Origin: Clostridia bacterium
GTDB lineage: Bacteria; Bacillota; Clostridia; Oscillospirales; Acutalibacteraceae
Reading direction: 5' to 3'
NCBI GenBank assembly: GCA_017559885.1
Contig: JAFYQN010000105.1
Location: forward strand, 1-12,007
DNA: 12,007 bases
Below, piece after piece: positions 1-5,753 of the stretch (its first letter is position 1; each line of letters starts with the position of its first letter). The position numbers were made by a program, and so were the translations under genes. The notes under the pieces are model-generated. The model saw only the letters and a list, made by a program, of their open reading frames with translations. It was not told where the DNA came from and searched no databases.

Positions 1-507
1 TCAATTGATTGTAAGTTGATATGCGCAGCATTAGTTGTTTTAGCGCCTGTAATATTGCTTGCGTATGTTGTGATATTATGTAAAAAATTTCAACCAAGAT
101 TTTTTGCGTCTGCAGTTTATGTGATATGTTCGGTATTAGCCGTATTTTCGCTGCTTCCATATGCTTTTTCAGCTATCTACTCAATGATTGTGTATGGTTC
201 GCCATTGCCCCAAATATCTTATATTATATCTATAATACTTCAATTTTTGATTGCAATATCATTTTTGATTTTGGCAATTATCGGTTTGTTTAAACTTAAA
301 AACAAAATTATACCTGCAGTTGCTATTTTGACAATTATTTTATTGCAGTTGATATTGACACCGATGTTGATGACAGGCGCAGGTATGGGTTTTGTTATTG
401 CTATAATTCTTATAACCATAAGCATTATGGCATTGTATATAGCGCTACTGGTATTAGTTTTATCAAGCGAAACCATCCCAATTTCAAATTCTGAAAGTGA
501 ACAATAA
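1..507 (+). CDS. Multi-pass membrane protein, type A paralog (5' end cut off)
   Basis: The frame is open to the first base of the window, so the N-terminus is missing; the in-frame TTG at 16 has no convincing ribosome binding site and is probably not the start. The visible 168 residues are almost wholly hydrophobic, with about five membrane segments and a short polar tail ending SNSESEQ. The stretch CKKFQPRFFASAV matches YKKYRPRFFISAV in the gene at 1302-2129, and spacing and hydrophobic pattern agree around it, so I read the two as paralogs. Unlike that paralog it has no SHOCT-like tail. The next gene follows after 35 bases with no terminator, so they are probably co-transcribed. Function is unknown; I see no catalytic motif. 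That it codes is well supported, but any role is not. Confidence 0.75.
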   Translation, partial: SIDCKLICAALVVLAPVILLAYVVILCKKFQPRFFASAVYVICSVLAVFSLLPYAFSAIYSMIVYGSPLPQISYIISIILQFLIAISFLILAIIGLFKLKNKIIPAVAILTIILLQLILTPMLMTGAGMGFVIAIILITISIMALYIALLVLVLSSETIPISNSESEQ

Positions 508-522
508 GTACAACAGTTGCAA

Positions 523-552
523 ATAAAATTATGAGGTAAAAAATGAACGAAA
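523..552 (+). repeat. Direct repeat copy 1 spanning RBS and start of type B gene
   Basis: These 30 bases are identical to 2126-2155. The repeat includes the Shine-Dalgarno core ATGAGGT, an A-run, the start codon and the codons for MNE. It marks the two type B genes as products of a duplication and shows the translation start region is better conserved than the coding DNA that follows. Confidence 0.85.
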
Positions 553-1277
553 CACTACAAAACACACCAAAAGTAAAATCTAAAATCTTAATTCTAATTT
601 TTTCTATTTTAGCGTTTGTGGGTCTTGTTGCTACAGAAATTTTGTTTGACATTGAAAGTTTAATATCGCTTGTGGAATATTTTAGTGTACGCCAAGTTTT
701 ACATACTATTACGAGTGTCCTTGAGACAGTTTCTTATGCTATTCCTTGCATATTGTTGATTATTTACGTTTGTTTTCTCTATAAAATAATTAATTCAAGA
801 GTCGTTTTGGCTTTATCGTTTTTATCATTTACCTATACCATATTGGATTTCTTTATAGATATGGTTGCTGATTTGGTAGTTTTTGGAACTATTAATACGG
901 AATATTTATTTTCTGATGTTATGTTTGAAATTTTACCATTTTTGCCATTGTTGTTAGCAACTATTTTGGTTTTGTTTGGTATAAAATATACAATATTTTA
1001 TATTATACCGCTTGTTTTTGCTACCTTCCCAAGCGTTTATTACTTTATGGGTTGTGTTGCTTCATGGGTTAATTTATTAACTAATGTTTTTGATGATTTT
1101 TATGGTGTGATTGATACAGTAACAGGAAACTGGTCATATTATTTAGTTGCGCCAATATGGCACGTCTGTACTATAATTGCTTTTGTAGTAATGATTGTAT
1201 TTGTTGCAGACAATGTTTCTTTGCTTTCTAAAAAGAAAAAACTAAACATACCAGGCGAAGCGACGGAGAGTTTATAA
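543..1277 (+). CDS. Six-segment membrane protein, type B paralog (no SHOCT tail)
   Basis: A 244-residue protein with about six membrane segments, near residues 14-36, 63-81, 86-112, 127-147, 151-175 and 200-223. The ATG has a good site, GAGG, seven bases upstream. It aligns along its length with the gene at 2146: both begin MNE with a Lys-rich stretch, share PCIL followed by FLYK near the second segment, and share ILP.LPL.LA.ILVLFGIK near the fourth. It ends in a Lys-rich cytoplasmic-looking stretch and a short polar tail, without the SHOCT-like module of its paralog. No catalytic or metal-binding motif is apparent. It sits inside the four-gene run, 35 bases after the first gene and 24 before the third. 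Function unknown. Confidence 0.85.
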   Translation: MNETLQNTPKVKSKILILIFSILAFVGLVATEILFDIESLISLVEYFSVRQVLHTITSVLETVSYAIPCILLIIYVCFLYKIINSRVVLALSFLSFTYTILDFFIDMVADLVVFGTINTEYLFSDVMFEILPFLPLLLATILVLFGIKYTIFYIIPLVFATFPSVYYFMGCVASWVNLLTNVFDDFYGVIDTVTGNWSYYLVAPIWHVCTIIAFVVMIVFVADNVSLLSKKKKLNIPGEATESL

Positions 1278-1301
1278 TTATATTTACAAGGGATGATTTT
1301 T

Positions 1302-2129
1302 ATGGAGAGTACATTGAAAAATCAAGTGACATATAAGGGTAGAGTACCAGTAATTGTTATATCGTTGGCAGTGATTTTGTGCAGTGGTATAGGGTTTTTG
1401 ATAGATGTTTTTTTCTCAGTTTTAAATATAATTGGTGGTAGTTCAGGTTTTGTTACTGCAATAATTTCGTTGATTGGCGTTTTGGTTAACGCTTCGTTAA
1501 ATGTGACGCCAGTAGTAATTTTACTTATGTATTCCATAGTATTTTATAAAAAATACAGGCCGAGATTTTTTATTTCTGCGGTCTTTGGTTTGTTGTCATT
1601 TTGTATGCTTATACAATTTATTGAAAAATCATCATATGTTTTTGGTGCTCCTTACTACGGAATTTTTTATGCTATTTTAAGTTATACGCAATATATAGGA
1701 TTGTTTTTTACTTTGATAGTTTTTTTAATAGCTTCTATTATTAGTCTTATTAACGATAAAATTAAAATTGTAGCAATAATGGCACTATCAATAGGGATAA
1801 TTTTTCAACTGTATTTGGTATTTTATAATACAGCAGACATTTTTATGTTAACTGATTATTTACAACTTGTTGGTGTTTGGGGAGTAATAAGAATTTTTTC
1901 AGGCACTTACGTTTCAAATTTTATAGAAATATTTAGTAGTTGCATTTTATATTTAGCATTATTTATATTTGCTTCGACATATAAGTATAATCCGGTAAAA
2001 CTTTTGAAAGATATGGAAAACAAAGCGCCAGAAGATGCGCTTGAGATTTTAAATAAAAACCTTGAAAGCGGTACAATCACCGAAGAAGAATATCAATCTC
2101 AACGTGAAATTATAATGAATAAATTATAA
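1302..2129 (+). CDS. Multi-pass membrane protein, type A paralog with C-terminal SHOCT-like domain
   Basis: A 275-residue protein. I start it at the ATG at 1302 because AAGGGA lies eight bases before it; the ATG at 1293 would overlap that site. About six membrane segments fill residues 15-225, including the YKKYRPRFFISAV stretch shared with the first gene. A Lys-rich linker then leads to a tail at about 242-275, with ALEILNKNLESGTITEEEY followed by QSQREI. This fits the SHOCT pattern of a short helix, a Gly turn, (I/T)T-x-EE-(Y/F) and a second helix. SHOCT modules occur at the ends of many unrelated, often membrane, proteins and are thought to act in oligomerisation or binding. The same tail ends the next gene. 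Overall function is unknown. Confidence 0.85.
   Translation: MESTLKNQVTYKGRVPVIVISLAVILCSGIGFLIDVFFSVLNIIGGSSGFVTAIISLIGVLVNASLNVTPVVILLMYSIVFYKKYRPRFFISAVFGLLSFCMLIQFIEKSSYVFGAPYYGIFYAILSYTQYIGLFFTLIVFLIASIISLINDKIKIVAIMALSIGIIFQLYLVFYNTADIFMLTDYLQLVGVWGVIRIFSGTYVSNFIEIFSSCILYLALFIFASTYKYNPVKLLKDMENKAPEDALEILNKNLESGTITEEEYQSQREIIMNKL
2031..2129 (+). repeat. SHOCT-like tail coding repeat, copy 1
   Basis: The last 99 bases of this gene, stop included, align without gaps to 2959-3057; I count 17 mismatches, about 83% identity. At protein level 27 of 32 residues agree. The membrane parts of these two genes are far less alike, so the tail is conserved or exchanged separately from the rest. Confidence 0.8.
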
Positions 2130-2155
2130 AATTATGAGGTAAAAAATGAACGAAA
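2126..2155 (+). repeat. Direct repeat copy 2 spanning RBS and start of type B gene
   Basis: Second exact 30-base copy of 523-552. It begins within the TAA stop codon of the preceding gene and carries the Shine-Dalgarno core, ATG and first codons of the gene at 2146. Confidence 0.85.
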
Positions 2156-3057
2156 TTATTCAAAACGAAAGAAAAGTTAAATGCAAAATTTTAATTGTTG
2201 CGTTAAGTATTATAGCTCTTTTGGTTGGTTCCTTATCTGATTTGATATATTTATCAGATTGGTTTATTAATGGGAATATTTTTAGTACTTTTAAATATAT
2301 ATTTGGTTCGATAATAGATTTTAATATTGATTTGTATTTGGTGCAAACGGTTGTATATTTGTTTTTTGATTTAACCAATATATTAATAACAGTTTTGCCG
2401 TGTATTCTCATAATTGCTTATGTGTTATTTCTATACAAGAAGTTTAGCGCTAAATTTATACTGTCAATAGTATTTTTACTATTGCTATGTCCTATGTTTC
2501 GTAGCGCAACATATCTTATACTTGACATTATCTTTAGTTTCTTCTTTAATTATGGATTTTCGTATTCGGATTTGTTTTACTATTTAAAAAGCGTTCTCAT
2601 AAATATTCTACCAAGACTACCGCTTATTTTGGCTGCAATATTAGTTTTGTTTGGAATTAAGCTTAGAGTTGTATATATAATTCCGTTATTGTTGTCTGCA
2701 ATTCCAGCAATTTGGTGGTTCTTTAGTGCTTGTATAGAATTTTTGAAGATTTTTGTGCGTATTTTTTCTCTTGACATTAGGGAATTGTTAAAAGAATTAT
2801 TTGTATACAATAGTTGGATTTATGGCGATATATTTTGGGGCGTTGGTTTAATGGCTATTACTCTTGCGGTAATTATCTTTATTGTTGCTAATAAAGATTT
2901 TATTTCTAAAAAGGGTAAGGTTATTGTTGAGGACTCAACTCTTAAAAATCTTTCTCCGGAAGATGCGCTTGAGATATTAAACCAAAATCTTGAAAATGGC
3001 ACTATTACCGCCGAAGAATACCAATCTCAACGTGAAATAATACTTAACAAAATATAA
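2146..3057 (+). CDS. Multi-pass membrane protein, type B paralog with C-terminal SHOCT-like domain
   Basis: A 303-residue protein starting 16 bases after the previous stop, with GAGG seven bases before the ATG. It is the long paralog of the 543-1277 product: the same MNE start, PCIL...FLYKK near residues 85-99, and ILPRLPLILAAILVLFGIK near 154-172. It has about six or seven membrane segments, an extra 20-30 residues after the first segment, and an extension from about 250. The extension is Lys-rich, then polar, and ends in a SHOCT-like tail (about 271-303) with NLENGTITAEEYQSQREI. That tail is nearly the same as in the preceding type A protein although the membrane parts differ. It is the last gene of the run and is followed at once by a terminator. 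Function unknown; two proteins with matching tails might assemble together, but that is inference. Confidence 0.85.
   Translation: MNEIIQNERKVKCKILIVALSIIALLVGSLSDLIYLSDWFINGNIFSTFKYIFGSIIDFNIDLYLVQTVVYLFFDLTNILITVLPCILIIAYVLFLYKKFSAKFILSIVFLLLLCPMFRSATYLILDIIFSFFFNYGFSYSDLFYYLKSVLINILPRLPLILAAILVLFGIKLRVVYIIPLLLSAIPAIWWFFSACIEFLKIFVRIFSLDIRELLKELFVYNSWIYGDIFWGVGLMAITLAVIIFIVANKDFISKKGKVIVEDSTLKNLSPEDALEILNQNLENGTITAEEYQSQREIILNKI
2959..3057 (+). repeat. SHOCT-like tail coding repeat, copy 2
   Basis: Second copy of the 99-base tail segment found at 2031-2129. About 17 substitutions and no gaps, many of them at third codon positions, which suggests selection on the protein sequence. Confidence 0.8.
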
Positions 3058-3058
3058 C

Positions 3059-3107
3059 AAAAACAAAACGACTATGACCAAAAGTCATAGTCGTTTTTGT
3101 TTTGTTT
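3059..3107. terminator. Bidirectional intrinsic terminator between convergent genes
   Basis: A ten-base perfect stem, CGACTATGAC (3069-3078) with its complement (3084-3093), closes a five-base CAAAA loop. It extends outward through A-rich and T-rich arms. The T-runs after the stem on the plus strand are matched by A-runs before it, so the structure can stop transcription from the membrane-gene run (plus) and from the DUF4190 gene (minus). Confidence 0.85.
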
Positions 3108-3133
3108 AAAAAACTCTTTAAGATAACAAATCC

Positions 3134-3367
3134 TTAGATAAGATATGATGCGCCCATGGTAAAGAAGGCAAGAATAGTATCAAGAATTGGCCAAACAATA
3201 AGAGCAACGCCGCCTAAAACGATACCTGATATTGCCATACCTTTTGGTTGCTTTGAGCAAAGTGCAATAATACCAAACACAATTGCTGCCAATGGTATTA
3301 AATAAAGACAGTTACAACCAAGAATAGCCAAAATACCCAAGATTAATGAAGTGATAGCAAAACCCAT
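3134..3367 (-). CDS. Small DUF4190-type membrane protein
   Basis: A 77-residue protein with two long hydrophobic hairpin halves, about residues 5-36 and 43-70. Between them is a short polar turn, CSKQPKGMAISGIVLGG. The pattern of a Gly-rich SLILGILAIL segment, then small-residue turn, then G-A-ISGIVLG is typical of DUF4190 (a two-segment membrane domain of unknown function). The start is secure: AAGGGG lies nine bases upstream on the minus strand. A Cys pair (CNC) sits at the end of the first segment. It has its own promoter and terminator, so it is a single-gene unit. Molecular role unknown. Confidence 0.85.
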   Translation of the reverse strand: MGFAITSLILGILAILGCNCLYLIPLAAIVFGIIALCSKQPKGMAISGIVLGGVALIVWPILDTILAFFTMGASYLI

Positions 3368-3444
3368 TTTTATAAACCCCTTTTGTTAAAAATTTATTTT
3401 AAGTAGAAACAATAATATGTAACCTATACTTAAAATATATAGTT

Positions 3445-3473
3445 ATAATAACACAACTATTTACAAAAATCAA
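3445..3473 (-). promoter_or_regulatory. Sigma-A-type promoter for the DUF4190 gene
   Basis: Read on the minus strand: TTGATT (3473-3468), a 17-base spacer, then TATTAT (3450-3445). Both hexamers are close to consensus and spacing is optimal. The leader to the start codon is about 70 bases. The AT-rich setting makes chance matches possible, but position and spacing fit. Confidence 0.65.
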
Positions 3474-3483
3474 GTTTTTTCGA

Positions 3484-3517
3484 CAAAAAAATCGGACTAT
3501 AGATTTATAGTCCGGTT
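3484..3517 (-). terminator. Intrinsic terminator of lysS
   Basis: On the minus strand a nine-base perfect stem (arms 3506-3514 and 3493-3501, CGGACTATA type) with a four-base loop is followed by a run of Ts. It lies about 20 bases after the lysS stop codon, exactly where a rho-independent terminator is expected. Confidence 0.88.
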
Positions 3518-3534
3518 TTATTGAAATTTAACGA

Positions 3535-5028
3535 TTAATCTAATGGCTTCATTGTGGGGAAGGCGATAACTTCGCGAATGCTGTCAGAGTTTGTAAGAAG
3601 CATTACGGCGCGGTCAATGCCAATACCCATACCGCCTGTTGGAGGCATACCGTATTCCATAGCGGTGAGGAAATCTTCGTCAAGCATTTCTGCCTCGTCG
3701 TCACCACGTTCGCGAAGTTCAAGTTGTTTTTCAAAACGCTCGCGCTGAACGATTGGGTCATTAAGCTCTGAGTATGCGTTTGCAAGTTCGCTATGGCAAA
3801 CAAAAAGTTCAAATCTTTCGGTAAGACGTGGGTCGGCAGGGGATGCCTTGGTAAGAGGCGAAACCTCTACAGGATACATTGTAATAAATGTTGGTTGAAT
3901 AAGTTTTTCCTCTACTCTTTGGTCAAAACAAGCGTAAAGCGCGTTACCCCAAGTTCTATCAGCTGTTTCGGCAAGTTCTACACCGATGCTTTCTGCCATT
4001 TTTACTGCTTCTTCGTCGTCGCTAACGGCATTGAAGTCAAGCCCTGCGTATTCCTTAACTGCGTCAACCATTGTAAGTCTACGCCAACCGGGTGCAAGGT
4101 TAATCTTTTCGCCAAGCCACTCTACCTCGTAAGTGCCGTGAATTTCCATAGCGGCGCCCGAGATAATACCCTCGGCAATATCCATCATATCGTGGAAGTC
4201 GGCATAAGACTGATAAAGTTCAACGGTTGTAAATTCTGGGTTGTGTTTTGGGTCCATACCTTCGTTACGGAAAATACGACCAATTTCATAAACGCGTTCC
4301 ATACCGCCTACGATAAGACGTTTAAGTGGCAACTCGGTTGCTATACGCATATACATAGGTATATTAAGTGTGTTGTGATGTGTAACAAAAGGACGGGCAG
4401 CCGCGCCGCCAACGATTGTGTTAAGTACGGGAGTTTCAACCTCGATATAGTTCATATCGTCAAGATATTTGCGCATATATTTTATGAACTGTGAACGTAT
4501 AACAAAGTTACGTCTTACGTTGGGGTTCATAATAAGGTCAACGTATCTTTGACGGAAACGAAGGTCGTTGTTAGTAAGACCGTGGAATTTTTCGGGGAGA
4601 GGGAGAAGTGACTTTGCCAAAATCTCAATATGATTTGCATGGATAGAGATTTCTTCGGTCTGGGTTTTAAATACTGTACCTTTAACACCCATAATATCGC
4701 CAATATCCCACTTTTTAAATGCGGCGTAGGTTTCTTCGCCGACGTCATCACGGCGAACGTAAAGCTGGATGTCGCCCTCGCCATCGCGAAGGGTAACGAA
4801 GCTTGCTTTACCCATAATTCTACGAGCGATAATTCTACCTGCGACGCTAACAGTTTTGCCTTCAAAGCCGGGGAAGTCGCCCTTTATTTGCATTGAATGT
4901 GCGTCAACGTCGTATTTTGTTTTTACAAACGGGTCATTGCCTGATTCTTTCATAGCCGAAAGTTTATCACGGCGAACCTGTAAAATTTCACTAAGTTCCC
5001 CAACGGGAGTATTGTTGTTTTCGCTCAT
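3535..5028 (-). CDS. lysS: Lysine--tRNA ligase, class II
   Basis: Charges tRNA-Lys with lysine using ATP, in the cytoplasm. I start at the ATG at 5028 (MSENNN) because GAAAGGA lies about nine bases upstream; an in-frame ATG 33 bases earlier has no such site. The product is 497 residues, normal for bacterial LysS. An N-terminal OB-fold anticodon-binding domain covers about 57-140 (VSVAGRIIARRIMGKASFVTLRDGEG). The class II core follows: motif 1 around 175-202, motif 2 with RIFRNEGMDPKHNPEFT at 251-267, and motif 3 with GMGIGIDRAVMLL at 466-478. All signature residues look intact. It lies 68 bases after greA, a common pairing in Bacillota, with a terminator-like hairpin in the gap. The long open frame on the opposite strand here is a shadow. 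Confidence 0.97.
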   Translation of the reverse strand: MSENNNTPVGELSEILQVRRDKLSAMKESGNDPFVKTKYDVDAHSMQIKGDFPGFEGKTVSVAGRIIARRIMGKASFVTLRDGEGDIQLYVRRDDVGEETYAAFKKWDIGDIMGVKGTVFKTQTEEISIHANHIEILAKSLLPLPEKFHGLTNNDLRFRQRYVDLIMNPNVRRNFVIRSQFIKYMRKYLDDMNYIEVETPVLNTIVGGAAARPFVTHHNTLNIPMYMRIATELPLKRLIVGGMERVYEIGRIFRNEGMDPKHNPEFTTVELYQSYADFHDMMDIAEGIISGAAMEIHGTYEVEWLGEKINLAPGWRRLTMVDAVKEYAGLDFNAVSDDEEAVKMAESIGVELAETADRTWGNALYACFDQRVEEKLIQPTFITMYPVEVSPLTKASPADPRLTERFELFVCHSELANAYSELNDPIVQRERFEKQLELRERGDDEAEMLDEDFLTAMEYGMPPTGGMGIGIDRAVMLLTNSDSIREVIAFPTMKPLD

Positions 5029-5062
5029 TTGTAACATCCTTTCAATATTTTCAAATATCAAT

Positions 5063-5090
5063 TAAAAATTGGGGTAGCAAGAGCCACCCC
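5063..5090 (-). terminator. Terminator-like hairpin between greA and lysS
   Basis: On the minus strand the stem GGGGTGGC pairs with GCTACCCC (one G-T wobble) around a TCTT loop, followed by AATTTTTAATT. It begins 6 bases after the greA stop. The T-run is modest, so it may be a partial terminator that lowers lysS relative to greA; I see no separate lysS promoter in the 68-base gap. Confidence 0.7.
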
Positions 5091-5096
5091 GAAATA

Positions 5097-5570
5097 TTAT
5101 TTTGAAATACCAACTATTTTAAGTTTGATTTCACCTGCGGGTGCTTCTACAACAACGGTATCGTTTACCTTGTGACCAATAAGCGCGCGACCTACAGGAG
5201 ATTCGTCAGAAATTTTGTTTGATGCAGGGTCAGCTTCGGTAGAGCCCACGATGTAATATTCGTCTTCTTCATCAAACTCTTCGTCATAAACCTTAACTTT
5301 AACACCAACAACTACTGTTTTTGCGGCGCCCTTGATGTCTTTGATAATTTCAACGTTTTTAAGCATTGCTTCAAGCTCTACAATACGAGCTTCAATCTTT
5401 GCCTGTTCGTTTTTAGCGTCATCATATTCGCTATTTTCAGAAAGGTCGCCATAACCACGCGCTACTTTTATTTTTTCTGCGATGTCTTTACGACCCTCGG
5501 TTTTAAGATGTTCAAGTTCATCTTGTAATTTTTTTAGACCGTCATCGGTTACTTTAATTGCCTTAGCCAA
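5097..5570 (-). CDS. greA: Transcript cleavage / elongation factor GreA (TTG start)
   Basis: Binds the RNA polymerase secondary channel and stimulates cleavage of backtracked RNA, restarting stalled complexes. The 157-residue product matches the usual length of about 158. The N-terminal coiled coil spans about 8-75, with the tip GDLSENSEY at 41-49; D42 and E45 fit the acidic tip pair that assists Mg2+ in the polymerase active site. The C-terminal FKBP-like domain runs from about 83 to 157 (SPVGRALIGHKVND). I choose TTG at 5570 (MAKAIKV) because the ATG at 5582 overlaps the Shine-Dalgarno AAAGGA, and the shorter form matches family N-termini. The ATG start would add only four residues, MVFN, so the alternative is minor. 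First gene of a unit with lysS. Confidence 0.95.
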   Translation of the reverse strand: MAKAIKVTDDGLKKLQDELEHLKTEGRKDIAEKIKVARGYGDLSENSEYDDAKNEQAKIEARIVELEAMLKNVEIIKDIKGAAKTVVVGVKVKVYDEEFDEEDEYYIVGSTEADPASNKISDESPVGRALIGHKVNDTVVVEAPAGEIKLKIVGISK

Positions 5571-5628
5571 ATTAAAAACCATCCTTTACATTATATAAAT
5601 ATTGGTAATCGCCACACAGTCAATCGAC

Positions 5629-5657
5629 ATTATACAATTTAATTGTTTTAATGTCAA
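5629..5657 (-). promoter_or_regulatory. Perfect-consensus sigma-A promoter for greA-lysS
   Basis: On the minus strand TTGACA (5657-5652), exactly 17 bases, then TATAAT (5634-5629). Both hexamers and the spacing match the housekeeping consensus without a mismatch. The expected start near 5622 gives a leader of about 50 bases. Its spacer is largely one arm of the inverted repeat at 5636-5682. Confidence 0.88.
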
Positions 5658-5682
5658 GAACAATATTTTAAACAATTAAATT
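5636..5682. repeat. 13-bp inverted repeat between divergent promoters
   Basis: AATTTAATTGTTT (5636-5648) recurs as its exact reverse complement at 5670-5682. The arms are 21 bases apart, with about 34 bases between matching points. One arm fills the spacer of the greA promoter; the other lies just upstream of the TTGACA of the divergent glycan-operon promoter. It could be an operator or simply an AT-rich coincidence. Confidence 0.6.
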
Positions 5683-5684
5683 TC

Positions 5685-5714
5685 TTGACAAGAGGTACAT
5701 AATAATTATATACT
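5685..5714 (+). promoter_or_regulatory. Sigma-A-type promoter for the glycan operon
   Basis: TTGACA (5685-5690), an 18-base spacer, then TATACT (5709-5714), one mismatch from TATAAT. Transcription would start near 5721, about 33 bases before the start codon at 5754. Confidence 0.72.
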
Positions 5715-5753
5715 ATATTTTGGTGTTTAGCACATTTTTATCGAGGTGTGTTT

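Noticed and set aside
1293..1301. ATG at 1293 as start of the third membrane gene
   Set aside because: It sits inside the AAGGGA ribosome site that is correctly spaced for the ATG at 1302.
1..3057. Defence system or phage cassette in the membrane-gene run
   Set aside because: No nuclease, NTPase, toxin, integrase or phage motif is visible; repeated hydrophobic proteins alone do not support it.
3793..4494. Long open frame of 233 codons opposite lysS
   Set aside because: It lies wholly antisense to a strongly supported lysS, and its translation is Cys/His/Asn-rich with no domain pattern or good ribosome site.
5029..5096. T-box or lysine riboswitch ahead of lysS
   Set aside because: The gap is only 68 bases and contains just one simple hairpin, too short for either element, and no T-box core sequence is seen.
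5571..5582. ATG at 5582 as greA start
   Set aside because: It overlaps the AAAGGA Shine-Dalgarno sequence; TTG at 5570 gives family-typical length and N-terminus, though the spacing is slightly long.
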